NCBI RefSeq assembly: GCF_035658495.1 | Contig: NZ_CP141944.1 | Span: 3,002,001 to 3,066,000, forward strand | DNA length: 64,000 nucleotides | Source of the DNA: Novosphingobium sp. RL4 | GTDB taxonomy: Bacteria; Pseudomonadota; Alphaproteobacteria; Sphingomonadales; Sphingomonadaceae | Direction: 5' to 3' | In this document: one piece after another, positions 8,533 to 16,463 of the stretch | How the letters are laid out: each line of letters starts with the position of its first letter | Numbering within the stretch: the stretch's first letter is position 1 | Position numbers and translations under genes: made by a program | The notes under the pieces: model-generated | The model's input: the letters and a program-made list of their open reading frames with translations, nothing else | Told to the model about the DNA's origin: nothing | Database searches by the model: none

Positions 8533-9121
8533 ACACCAGGCTCAGGTTGTCGGCAGGCATGGAGATCACCTGTTCCAGATCGAGCCCCCTGACGGCGGCG
8601 ATATCCGCGACGTCTTCGAGCAGGCGCAGGCCCCATTCGGGATTGCGGCGCTTGAGGTCCTCGTCGAAAGCCGCGTTGCCCGGTTCGATCGCATGTCCCT
8701 CGCGGCGGTAGGGACCATAAAGCACGAGCGGCGCCCCCGCGGTCAGCAAACGTCCCGCCCCCGCCATGAGCCCCAGCGCCGATTGCCAGGGGCTGATGTG
8801 GACCATGTTGATGCACACGATCGCATCGGCGCTGCCGACAGGCCAGTCCTGCGCGGCAGCGTCGAGTTCGAGGGGCGCCAGCAGGTTGGGCAAGCGCTCC
8901 GTCTCCCGCCAGCCCTCGATGGAGGCGCGGGCGGCAGCATCCGGATCTGTCGGCTGCCAGTCGAGCCCGGTCATGGCCCGTGCGAAGTATACCGCATGTT
9001 CGCCGGTGCCCGAGGCGATCTCCAGCACAAGGCCGCTCGATGGCAACGCACCGCGTAGTACGGCGAGGATAGGATCGCGGTTGCGGACAACGGCGGGAGC
9101 ATGGCGGCGAGCGTCGTTCAT
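8519..9121 (-). CDS. DUF938-family SAM-dependent methyltransferase
   Basis: A 200-residue class I methyltransferase fold: SAM loop LEIASGTGEHAVYFA near residues 33-47, acidic strand end QPTDPD, and the VCINMVHISPW motif typical of DUF938 (METTL26-like) proteins. Its substrate is unknown for the family. The ATG lies at the edge of a perfect 26-base palindrome (9120-9145) that also separates it from the che operon's last gene, so it may be read through from that operon with its start region folded into a hairpin. Confidence 0.88.
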   Translation of the reverse strand: MNDARRHAPAVVRNRDPILAVLRGALPSSGLVLEIASGTGEHAVYFARAMTGLDWQPTDPDAAARASIEGWRETERLPNLLAPLELDAAAQDWPVGSADAIVCINMVHISPWQSALGLMAGAGRLLTAGAPLVLYGPYRREGHAIEPGNAAFDEDLKRRNPEWGLRLLEDVADIAAVRGLDLEQVISMPADNLSLVFRKR

Positions 9122-9145
9122 GCGGCGGGACTAGTCCCGCCGCAT
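9120..9145 (-). terminator. Perfect palindrome between che operon and DUF938 start
   Basis: Twenty-six bases with complete dyad symmetry centred on ACTAGT, flanks GCGGCGGG/CCCGCCGC. In the minus-strand transcript it runs from the stop of the small che-operon ORF to the AUG of the methyltransferase. It could end the che transcript (no U-run follows), or hide the methyltransferase start region. Protein binding as DNA is a third reading. Confidence 0.5.
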
Positions 9146-9486
9146 CACTCCCACAAGCCCAGCGGATCGCACCCGGCGGTGTCTTCGATCGGGACTTCGC
9201 AGCAAGTCTCGGCGGTTCCGTCCATGAACCCGCAGAAGCGTTCATGCAGGGTTTCAAGATTGATGCGCCGCATCTCCACTTCGCTGAACCCGGCCGCAAG
9301 GATCGCGGCGAGCGCACGCTGCTTCTGGGCGATAAGGTCTATCGCCTGAAGCTCGCGCAAGTGCCGCGCAACGAAAGTCTCGTCACGGCAGAACACTTCG
9401 CCCAGGGCTTCGATCTCGGCGCCGAGTTCGCCCAGGACTTCGGCCATGGCGATGAAGCGCGGCTCGAAAATCGGTTGGTGGATCAT
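9145..9486 (-). CDS. Hypothetical protein, last gene of chemotaxis operon
   Basis: A 113-residue, mostly helical protein starting four bases after cheW, hence in the same transcript. Two helices resembling a hairpin (residues about 12-70) are followed by a Cys-containing tail with FCGFMDG, ETCCEVP and a final DPLGLWE. No family is recognised. Position suggests an accessory role in chemotaxis signalling, such as a phosphatase or scaffold, but nothing in the sequence proves it. Confidence 0.75.
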   Translation of the reverse strand: MIHQPIFEPRFIAMAEVLGELGAEIEALGEVFCRDETFVARHLRELQAIDLIAQKQRALAAILAAGFSEVEMRRINLETLHERFCGFMDGTAETCCEVPIEDTAGCDPLGLWE

Positions 9487-9490
9487 CCGC

Positions 9491-9943
9491 TCAGGCCGCC
9501 GCCGCCACGTCGCCCGGCGTACCGCCGGTTTCGCTCAGCGCCCGCAGGTCGAGCACCATGACCATTCGCTCGTCGATGGCGACGAGCCCTTCGAGGAACG
9601 GCGTCACCTCGTCCTGCCCCGCATTGGGCGGGGGCTGCAAGGTTTCCGACTGGAGCGCGACGATGTCAGAAACCGAATCCACGATCAGCCCCTGCGCCTG
9701 CCCACCCACCTGGCAGACGATGATGGCGTGGCGCGCAGTGGCCTCGGTGGCGGGCCAGCCGAGCCGCGCCGCGAGGTCGATCACCGGCAGGACGGTTCCG
9801 CGCAGGTTGACCACGCCGGCGACATAGCGCGGCACACGCGGCATGGGTGTCACCGGGGTCCAGGCGCGTATTTCGCGGATGGCCATGATGTCGAGCGCGA
9901 AGATCTGTCCGGCGACTTCGAAAGTGATGAGTTCGCGGTGCAT
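9491..9943 (-). CDS. cheW: Chemotaxis coupling protein CheW
   Basis: About 150 residues spanning a complete CheW/SH3-like domain (ELITFEVAGQIFALDIMAIREIR at the N-terminus, YVAGVVNLRGTVLPVIDLAARLG in the middle). CheW links receptors to the CheA kinase. The ATG at 9943 is preferred: it sits 13 bases after the cheY stop with GAGGA upstream, and begins exactly at the domain. An in-frame start at 9988 would overlap cheY by 32 bases. Confidence 0.93.
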   Translation of the reverse strand: MHRELITFEVAGQIFALDIMAIREIRAWTPVTPMPRVPRYVAGVVNLRGTVLPVIDLAARLGWPATEATARHAIIVCQVGGQAQGLIVDSVSDIVALQSETLQPPPNAGQDEVTPFLEGLVAIDERMVMVLDLRALSETGGTPGDVAAAA

Positions 9944-9956
9944 GGCGAGCCTGTCC

Positions 9957-10328
9957 TCAATGTGCGACGCGGCGAACTGCCGCGACAAGCTTGTCGGTGT
10001 CGAAAGGTTTTACGATCCATCCGGTAGCGCCGGCGGCCCGGGCACGGGCTTTCTTCTCGTCCGAGCTTTCGGTGGTGAGAACCAGGATGGGCCGGTCGCG
10101 GTGGCGGGTTCCACCGCGCACTTTCTCGATCAGGCCGAACCCGTCGAGCCGGGGCATGTTGATGTCGGTGATGACCACGTCCACCTCGTTCACCGCAAGC
10201 CATTCCAGCGCCGAAAGGCCGTCATCCGCATGCGCCACGTCGAAGCCATTGGTGGAAAGCGCATGGTTGAGCAGCGCGCGCATCGAGGCGCTGTCGTCTA
10301 CGGTCAGGATGCGGGTGCTACGGGACAT
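9957..10328 (-). CDS. cheY: Chemotaxis response regulator CheY
   Basis: A 123-residue single receiver domain. Acidic pocket Asp11-Asp12, phospho-acceptor Asp55 in ITDINMPR, conserved Thr in VLTTESS and Lys107 in VKPFD are all present. It should carry the signal from CheA to the flagellar switch or another output. The start at 10328 follows a GAGG ribosome site and matches the family length; the frame is open further upstream but reads antisense-like sequence. Confidence 0.94.
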   Translation of the reverse strand: MSRSTRILTVDDSASMRALLNHALSTNGFDVAHADDGLSALEWLAVNEVDVVITDINMPRLDGFGLIEKVRGGTRHRDRPILVLTTESSDEKKARARAAGATGWIVKPFDTDKLVAAVRRVAH

Positions 10329-10344
10329 AGGGAGCCTCGTTTCT

Positions 10345-10893
10345 TCAGAACAGTTCGACTTCGCCGCGCGCGGCCGGGCGAACGGGGGGCTGGACGACCG
10401 GCTCGGGCGCATCGGCCGCCGCCACCATGCGGCAGCGCACGAGACCGGAAGCCGGGCGGAAATCGAGGCGACGTGCGGCAAGGCCGCCAAGATCCTCGCG
10501 CACCAGATCGATCCCCTCGCGCAGGAGGAAGCTGCGCGCGAATTCGGCATTGGCGCTGCCGATCCGCTGCATCCCCCGGTGGAGGTTGGCGCCGCCGTAC
10601 AGGTGCGCGCGCATCCTGTCCTTGCGCCCGCCCTGCTGCAGCATCTCGTTGATGAGCATTTCCATGAGGTAGACGCCGTAATGCACGTCGACCTCGCCCC
10701 GTTCGGTGCCGGACAGCGGCTTGGGCAGGAGAAAATGGTTCATTCCGCCCAGTCCCGCGGCGGGATCGTGGAGGCAGGTGGCGACGCAGCTGCCCAGCAC
10801 GGTGCCGAACTCGTCCGCCGGCGAGGCGCTCACGCGGAACTGCCCCTGGAGCACGGTGACATGGCTCATGCCGTCCAGCCGATTGTCAAGCAT
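10345..10893 (-). CDS. cheD: Chemoreceptor glutamine deamidase CheD
   Basis: A 182-residue CheD. The catalytic Cys lies in LGSCVATCLHD and the His in GMNHFLLP, with the YGGANLHRG segment further on. CheD deamidates receptor glutamines and in several bacteria interacts with CheC or CheY. Start at 10893, five bases after the cheB stop codon begins, with GAGG in the cheB end as ribosome site. No cheC is present here. Confidence 0.92.
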   Translation of the reverse strand: MLDNRLDGMSHVTVLQGQFRVSASPADEFGTVLGSCVATCLHDPAAGLGGMNHFLLPKPLSGTERGEVDVHYGVYLMEMLINEMLQQGGRKDRMRAHLYGGANLHRGMQRIGSANAEFARSFLLREGIDLVREDLGGLAARRLDFRPASGLVRCRMVAAADAPEPVVQPPVRPAARGEVELF

Positions 10894-10897
10894 CGCC

Positions 10898-11935
10898 TCA
10901 GGCCGCCTGATGCAATGCATGACGCGCAATGCGGTCGATCGGCGCGACGACGCTGGCAGCGCCGAGCGAAATCGCCGCGCGCGGCATTCCGAAAACCGTG
11001 CAGGTGCTTTCATCCTGCGCGATGGTGTGTGCTCCGGCGCGGCTCATCGCCAGCAGCCCGCGCGCGCCGTCCTGCCCCATGCCGGTAAGGAGGATTCCTA
11101 CGGCCCCGCTTCCCACTTCCGCCGCAACCGAAGCGAACAGCGCGTCCACGCTCGGGATGTGCCCGGAAACCGGCTCCCCCCGGCGCAGCCTTGCGTGCAG
11201 CGCGCCGCCTCCCCCACCGCTCATCGCCGCCTTCACTGTGAGGTGGCAGTCCGCTTCGGCGGCGAGATAGACGTTGCCATGGCGCAGCGGCATATCCTGC
11301 GCCGCAACCTGCACCCGCGCCGGGCACACCTGGTCGAGCGTGCGCGCGATGGCCGGGGCGAAGCGCGGGTTGACGTGCTGGACGATCAGCGTCGGCGGGC
11401 AGTCTTCCGCGAAATCGCGCAGCAGAACCTGCAGCGCCTCGACCCCGCCGGTAGAGGAGCCGACCGCGATCAGCCGCGTGTCGCGCCGGATCGAACGGCG
11501 GCCCTCCTCTGCCACGGCCCGGGTCGCCGGGCGGTGAAAGCGGACTTGCGCAGCCTGCCGGATCATCGCCGCCAGTTCGCCGCCATCCTGAAGCGTCAGG
11601 CGGCCCGAGCGATCGTACTTGGCATAGCAGTCCACCGCGCCGAGGCCGAGGGCGCGCGCGGTAACCTCGCTGCCCTCCTGCGTCGCGCCGGAGACGACGA
11701 TCACCGGAGTTGGCCGCAGGGTCATGATCTTCTCGAGGAAATCGAGCCCGTTCATACCCGGCATCTCGATGTCGAGCGTTACCACATCGGGATCGAGCCG
11801 CTTGATCATCTCGCGCCCCTCGGCGGCGTTGGATGCGGCGGCAACCACCTCGATGTCGCCCTGCTCTCGCAGCCGGGACATCAGGATCGCACGCATGGTG
11901 GGGGAATCGTCGACGATGAGGACGCGGATGCTCAT
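10898..11935 (-). CDS. cheB: Chemotaxis methylesterase/response regulator CheB
   Basis: A 345-residue CheB with N-terminal receiver (phospho-acceptor Asp55 in TLDIEMPG) and C-terminal methylesterase. The catalytic triad is complete: Ser161 in SSTGG, His187 in VQHV and Asp289 in GMGQDG, plus the GHIPSVD motif. It removes methyl groups from receptors when phosphorylated by CheA. Its ATG overlaps the cheR stop as ATGA, fixing the start; the open frame further upstream is the shadow of cheR. A second, divergent CheB-like gene is at 15360. Confidence 0.95.
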   Translation of the reverse strand: MSIRVLIVDDSPTMRAILMSRLREQGDIEVVAAASNAAEGREMIKRLDPDVVTLDIEMPGMNGLDFLEKIMTLRPTPVIVVSGATQEGSEVTARALGLGAVDCYAKYDRSGRLTLQDGGELAAMIRQAAQVRFHRPATRAVAEEGRRSIRRDTRLIAVGSSTGGVEALQVLLRDFAEDCPPTLIVQHVNPRFAPAIARTLDQVCPARVQVAAQDMPLRHGNVYLAAEADCHLTVKAAMSGGGGGALHARLRRGEPVSGHIPSVDALFASVAAEVGSGAVGILLTGMGQDGARGLLAMSRAGAHTIAQDESTCTVFGMPRAAISLGAASVVAPIDRIARHALHQAA

Positions 11936-12801
11936 GCGCCCCTCCGGCGGTAGATCGTCGGGCCGACCAGTTCGAGCAGGTCCGCCGCCGATCCGGTCAC
12001 CCGCTCGGAATGGCCGATGTAGAGGTGGCCGCCCGGAAGCAGCGCCTCGGCGAAGCGGCGCACGAGCCGCTCGTTGGTCGCGGCGTCGAAATAGATCATG
12101 ACGTTGCGGCAGAAGATCACGTCGAACCGGCCCCGGATCGGCCATTCGCCAAGCAGGTTGAGCGCGCGGAACCGAACGATGGAGCGCGGCGGCTCGGCCA
12201 GCGTCACGTGTCCGTGCTGCTCGGCCGTCCAGAGCCTGCGCAAGTCCTGCGGCACCGGCTTGAGATCCTTGGCCGCGTAAGTCGCGCCCGCCGCCTTCTG
12301 CAGCGCGTGCGGGGCGATGTCGCTGGCAAGCACGCGCAGGTCGCGGCGCGCGAGGTCTATTCCCGCCGCCCGGTCCGGGCCCAGCAGGGTCATGACGATC
12401 GACCATGTTTCCTCGCCGCTTGAACATCCCGCCGACCACAGCCGCACGGGGTCGCGCTGGTGGAGCTTTTCCACGAGGCGCGGGCGGACCTCGCCCTGCA
12501 GATGCTCGAAGTGGTGCGCCTCGAGGTAGAAAAAGGTGTGGTTGGTGGTGAGCGCCGCCACCGCCCTGCCCATTTCCTCACCGTTCGCGCGCATCATCTC
12601 GATATAGCGCGAGAACGTGACCGCCCCCGCCGCGCGTACCAGCGGGGCGAGGCGGGAATAGACCAGCATCGCCTTGCCGTGCGGCAGGACGATGCCGACC
12701 GCCTCGTGGACGATCCGCGAGACCGCCGTGAAATCGGCGGTGCTGTAGATTTCCGGGCTGACGCCGGGAACCGGGTCGGTCATCGCGCTCGTGGCCATCA
12801 C
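11932..12801 (-). CDS. cheR: Chemotaxis protein methyltransferase CheR
   Basis: A 289-residue CheR: N-terminal all-alpha domain (about 20-75), then SAM-binding domain with WSAGCSSGEETWS and the FDVIFCRNVMIYFD motif. It methylates receptor glutamates for adaptation. The start is a GTG at 12801 or the adjacent ATG at 12798, both overlapping the cheA stop, and its stop overlaps the cheB start, so translation is coupled along the operon. No C-terminal TPR extension. Confidence 0.95.
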   Translation of the reverse strand: MMATSAMTDPVPGVSPEIYSTADFTAVSRIVHEAVGIVLPHGKAMLVYSRLAPLVRAAGAVTFSRYIEMMRANGEEMGRAVAALTTNHTFFYLEAHHFEHLQGEVRPRLVEKLHQRDPVRLWSAGCSSGEETWSIVMTLLGPDRAAGIDLARRDLRVLASDIAPHALQKAAGATYAAKDLKPVPQDLRRLWTAEQHGHVTLAEPPRSIVRFRALNLLGEWPIRGRFDVIFCRNVMIYFDAATNERLVRRFAEALLPGGHLYIGHSERVTGSAADLLELVGPTIYRRRGA

Positions 12802-14930
12802 GCCGCCTGCCTTTCCGGGCCGGACGCCTCCGGTCCCGGCATCGCCGGAGACGACAGGACGCAGGCAACCAGACCGTCCACGTCGACGATCAGGGCCACC
12901 CGCCCGTCACCCAGGATGGTCGCCCCGGCCACGCCTTCCACCGATCGGAAGTTGGTCGCCAGGCTCTTGATGACGAACTGGCGCTGGTCCTGGATGTCGT
13001 CCACCAGCAGCGCAGCCTGCCCGGCGCTCTCGGTATCGACGACGACCAGCACGCCTGCCCCCGCCGAAGGTGCGCCGCCGCACGCGCCCAGCGCCTCGTG
13101 CATGGCGATGACCGGGATGAAGCGTCCACGCACGTTGAGCACCTGACGGCTCGTGCCGATGCCCTGCACCTCGTTCTCGCCGGGACGCAGGCTCTCCACG
13201 ACATGGGAGAGCGGCACCACCAGGGTCTGGTCGCCGACGTTGACGATCATGCCGTCGGAAATGGCGAGGGTTAGCGGGAGCGTGAGGATGAATTTCGTGC
13301 CCTGCCCCGGCGTGCTCTCGATCGTGATCCGTCCGCCCAGTTCCTTCACGTTCTGCCGCACCACGTCCATGCCGACCCCGCGCCCCGAGATGTTCGAGAC
13401 GACTTCCGCGGTGGAGAAGCCCGGCGCGAAGATCAGGTTGTCAATCTCCTCGGCGGAAAGCTGCGTGTCGCTGCCGACGATGCCCTTGTCGATGGCCTTG
13501 GCCAGCACGCGCTCCCGGTTGATGCCCGCGCCGTCATCGGCGATGGAGATGAGGATGCGGCCGGAGCGATGCTCGGCAGCAAGGGTCAGCGTGCCTTCGG
13601 GACGCTTTCCGGCGGCGATCCGCTCTTCGGCGCTTTCTATGCCGTGGTCCACCGCGTTGCGGATCAGGTGCGTCAGCGGCTCGCCGAGGCGTTCGATCAC
13701 GGTCTTGTCGAGTTCGGTGGTTTCCCCCAGCACTTCCAGCCGCACATGCTTGCCGGTGGTCGCGGCCAGATCGCGCAGGATGCGGGGAACCCGGCTGAAC
13801 ACGCTGGCGATCGGCTGGGCCCGGATCGACATGGCGCTTTCCTGCATGTCCCGCGTGAGGCCTTCGAGCAGCGAGAGTTCCTCGCTCGCGGTGACGCCCG
13901 CCCCCTCCAGCCGCTGCACGAGCATGGCCTGCGCGATCACCAGTTCGCCCACCAGGTCGATCAGGCGGTCCAGCTTGAAAAGATCGATGCGGATCGACTG
14001 CCCGGCGGCAGACGCGGCGGCGGGCTCGCCCTTCCCCGGCAGCGGCTCGGCCCTGCCGGCAGGCGCTTCGGACGGGACCGTTTTCGCCGCCGCTTCGGCC
14101 GGGGGCATGGCGATTTCGGCGGGTTCGACAGGCGGGATCGCCTCGCCCTCCCCGATCGCCAGCACGCAGTCCTCGCCGATGAAGTCGAATATCTCGCGTA
14201 CCATGTCCTCGGCGACATCGCCCGGCATCGCATAGCTCCAGCCGAGATAGCCCTGCGAAACGTCAAGCTGGTCCAGCGGCGGCACGTGCGAAATGTCGCA
14301 GTGCAGGCATTCGCCGCCGAGCGCAGCCACATCGCGCAGCATCAGCAGCGGCTCGCTGCCGTTGCGCATGGCACCTGCGCGGGGGCGAATGTGGACCTGC
14401 CAGCGCGGCTGTTCGCGCGGCGGCAGGTCGAACCCGCCGGTGAGATCGTCAAGCAATGCATCGAGGTCGAGCGCGAAATCCTCGGCGGCCGGGGCTTCCG
14501 GCGCGGGCATGGCGGCGGGTTCCGGCTCAGGCGCATGGGCGTGGGCGTGCTGCGGATTGGCCATCGCCGCTTCCATCTCGGCAATCAACGCCGCATCGGC
14601 CGGCGGCGCACCGTCCTCCCGCGCGGCCTCGACATGGTCGGAAAGCGTGTCCAGCGCGCGCAGCAGCAGGTCGACCAGCTTGCGTTCGATCGGCACCAAT
14701 CCCTCCCGCACGTCGGAGAGCAGCGTCTCGAAGACATGGGTATAGGCCTGGAGCGCGGCATAGCCGAAAGCGCCTGCCCCGCCCTTGATCGAATGGACAC
14801 CGCGGAACACCGCGTTGACCGTATCGGCGTCCTGGGTGCCCGCCTTGCAGGCGGCCAGACCGGCTTCGGCGGCGGCAAGCGATTCCTCGCACTCGGCAAA
14901 GAAGATCTGCTGGATTTCCTCGGGGCTCAT
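12798..14930 (-). CDS. cheA: Chemotaxis histidine kinase CheA
   Basis: A 710-residue CheA. HPt domain at 1-110 with phospho-accepting His46 in VHSIKGGAGAF; a Pro/Ala/Glu-rich linker and P2-like region at about 125-330; P3 dimerisation helix pair (IRIDLFKLDRLIDLVGELVIAQA); ATPase domain with N-box HLIRNAVDHGIE and glycine boxes DDGAGI and GRGVGMDVV; C-terminal CheW-like domain. It phosphorylates CheY and CheB. The ATG overlaps the stop of the upstream STAS gene as ATGA. Unusually, an extra small globular segment (HCDISHVPPLDQLD and following) sits in the P2 region. Confidence 0.95.
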   Translation of the reverse strand: MSPEEIQQIFFAECEESLAAAEAGLAACKAGTQDADTVNAVFRGVHSIKGGAGAFGYAALQAYTHVFETLLSDVREGLVPIERKLVDLLLRALDTLSDHVEAAREDGAPPADAALIAEMEAAMANPQHAHAHAPEPEPAAMPAPEAPAAEDFALDLDALLDDLTGGFDLPPREQPRWQVHIRPRAGAMRNGSEPLLMLRDVAALGGECLHCDISHVPPLDQLDVSQGYLGWSYAMPGDVAEDMVREIFDFIGEDCVLAIGEGEAIPPVEPAEIAMPPAEAAAKTVPSEAPAGRAEPLPGKGEPAAASAAGQSIRIDLFKLDRLIDLVGELVIAQAMLVQRLEGAGVTASEELSLLEGLTRDMQESAMSIRAQPIASVFSRVPRILRDLAATTGKHVRLEVLGETTELDKTVIERLGEPLTHLIRNAVDHGIESAEERIAAGKRPEGTLTLAAEHRSGRILISIADDGAGINRERVLAKAIDKGIVGSDTQLSAEEIDNLIFAPGFSTAEVVSNISGRGVGMDVVRQNVKELGGRITIESTPGQGTKFILTLPLTLAISDGMIVNVGDQTLVVPLSHVVESLRPGENEVQGIGTSRQVLNVRGRFIPVIAMHEALGACGGAPSAGAGVLVVVDTESAGQAALLVDDIQDQRQFVIKSLATNFRSVEGVAGATILGDGRVALIVDVDGLVACVLSSPAMPGPEASGPERQAA

Positions 14931-15187
14931 GCCGCGGCATCCTCGAAGAGTTCCGCGGTCAGGCCGGTCAGTTCCGCCACATCGCGCAGGACAGGAGACG
15001 GTGCGATCACCGCCCCGCCGCCGCTGCGACGTGCCGAAACCAGCAGTTGCAACATGGCCTGCCCCATATGCTCCACCCCCGAACCGTCGATCCCCATGGG
15101 CTCGGTGCCCATGGCCGCCGCCAGTTCCGGCCAGAGCGCCTCGGCGGCGGCCCGGTCGCAGCGGGCAGGAAGGATGATGCTGGTCAT
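14927..15187 (-). CDS. STAS-domain protein, first gene of chemotaxis operon
   Basis: An 86-residue protein with STAS (anti-sigma antagonist) features: an N-terminal strand MTSIILPARCDRAAAEALWPEL-like, then IDGSGVEHMGQAMLQLLVSA, where Ser is at the position phosphorylated in this fold, and LRDVAELTGL. It begins the che operon and overlaps cheA by four bases. STAS proteins next to cheA are known in some alphaproteobacteria, with unclear function. The gene was called from its short frame at 15187; a longer frame upstream is not coding. Confidence 0.85.
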   Translation of the reverse strand: MTSIILPARCDRAAAEALWPELAAAMGTEPMGIDGSGVEHMGQAMLQLLVSARRSGGGAVIAPSPVLRDVAELTGLTAELFEDAAA

Positions 15188-15359
15188 GTCGGGCCCCGCA
15201 AAAGAAGATCGGTCCGATCCACCTATCCGCCGCGATGCCAACAGCGGGTTTTCCCCGGGCTCAGGCGAGTCCCGTATCGGGATGGAGGGATTTCGTTCCA
15301 TCCTTGGCGATATCGCGGGCGCCCCAATGCGGTTTTTCGCAAACGAGAAGGCCCCCCTC

Positions 15360-16394
15360 ATGCATGACGCCCGCGTGCTGGTAGTCGACGATTCAGCCGC
15401 CATGCGCGCGCTGTTCTGCGACGTGCTGGAGCAGTCCAAGAACGTGCGCGTCGTCGGCACTGCCGCCAGCGCCGCCGAAGCCCGCGACCAGATCGCCGAG
15501 CTTTTGCCCAATGTCGTCACGCTCGACGTCGAGATGCCGGGAATGAGCGGAATCGAGTTCCTGGAGGAGATCATGAGCACCAATCCGATGCCCGTGGTCA
15601 TGCTGTCCGCCCTGACACAGAGCGGCACTGAAACGTCACTGAAAGCCTTTGAGCTGGGGGCGGTGGAATGTTTCCCCAAGCCGCTCAAGGCGACGCCCGA
15701 ACAATTCGCCAAGACCGTGGGCAAGCTCGGCAAGATCGTCCTTGCCGCCGCCAATTCCAACGTCAGGGACCGTCCCCGCCACCGCGCCGCCAAGCCCGCC
15801 GAGAACAACGGCGGCTATGTCGCCAATGGCCGGCTTGCCGCCTTCAGCACATCGATGGGCGGTGTCGACGCCCTGACCGAAGTGCTCTCCCACTATCCGA
15901 AGTCGTGCCCGCCGACGGTGATCGTGCTCCAGACCGAACCGGCGCTCGCCGAGATGTTCATCGCCCGCGCCGACAAGGACAGCGCCTGCGCCGTCAAGGC
16001 CGCTGCCGACGGGGCCGAGCTGGTGCCGGGCGTGGTCCACATCGCTTTCGATCCCGGCCGCCACGTCATCGTGGAACCCGGCGCCCCGGCGCGCATTCGC
16101 CTGGTCGAACGCGATCCGGTCGAGGGCTTCCGTCCATCTGCCACGCTGCTATTCGGCTCCATCGGCCGGGGCGGCATGCCCGCCATCGGCGCGGTGCTGA
16201 CCGGCATGGGCGAGGACGGCGCCAAGGGGCTCAAGCTGCTTCAGGCGGCGGGCTGCCGCACCCTTGCGCAGGACCGGGCGAGCGCCACGGTGCCGCAGGC
16301 CCCCGCCGCCGCGGTCGAAGCGGGCGCGGTGGATGCGGAACTCAAGCTGGAGGATCTCGCGGCCGACGTGCTGGCCCGTTGCGGCGCAGGCTGA
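15360..16394 (+). CDS. CheB-like receiver-methylesterase protein with altered catalytic triad
   Basis: A 344-residue CheB paralogue divergent from the che operon across 172 bases. The receiver is intact (Asp10/Asp11, phospho-acceptor Asp56 in TLDVEMPG, Lys107 in FPKP). In the methylesterase domain Ser165 (SMGG) and Asp286 (GMGEDG) are retained, but the catalytic His position reads Gln191-Thr192 (VLQTEP against VQHV in the operon's CheB), the PSVD motif is PSAT, and the family's CTVFGMPRAA segment is ATVPQAPAAA. This points to a pseudo-esterase, for example a phosphate sink or binding partner. Activity has not been shown either way. Confidence 0.9.
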   Translation: MHDARVLVVDDSAAMRALFCDVLEQSKNVRVVGTAASAAEARDQIAELLPNVVTLDVEMPGMSGIEFLEEIMSTNPMPVVMLSALTQSGTETSLKAFELGAVECFPKPLKATPEQFAKTVGKLGKIVLAAANSNVRDRPRHRAAKPAENNGGYVANGRLAAFSTSMGGVDALTEVLSHYPKSCPPTVIVLQTEPALAEMFIARADKDSACAVKAAADGAELVPGVVHIAFDPGRHVIVEPGAPARIRLVERDPVEGFRPSATLLFGSIGRGGMPAIGAVLTGMGEDGAKGLKLLQAAGCRTLAQDRASATVPQAPAAAVEAGAVDAELKLEDLAADVLARCGAG

Positions 16395-16397
16395 CAG

Positions 16398-16436
16398 AGA
16401 AAAGCCGCCGACGCCGGGGGGGATGGCATCGACGGC
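16398..16436 (-). terminator. Terminator of the efflux operon
   Basis: On the minus strand GCCGTCGATGCC pairs with GGCGTCGGCGGC (two G-U pairs) around a C-rich loop, followed by TTTTCT. It lies between the convergent CheB-like gene and emrB, 28 bases beyond the emrB stop. Confidence 0.75.
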
Positions 16437-16463
16437 TCTCCTGGCCTCAGGCGGGACGAGGGA

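Noticed and set aside
10898..12439. CheB frame extended upstream into cheR
   Set aside because: The CheB domain starts at the ATG overlapping the cheR stop; the extension is the cheR shadow.
13569..15359. A plus-strand frame continuous with the CheB-like gene, extending it by about 597 codons
   Set aside because: The upstream part is antisense to cheA; the receiver domain begins at 15360 with an ATG.
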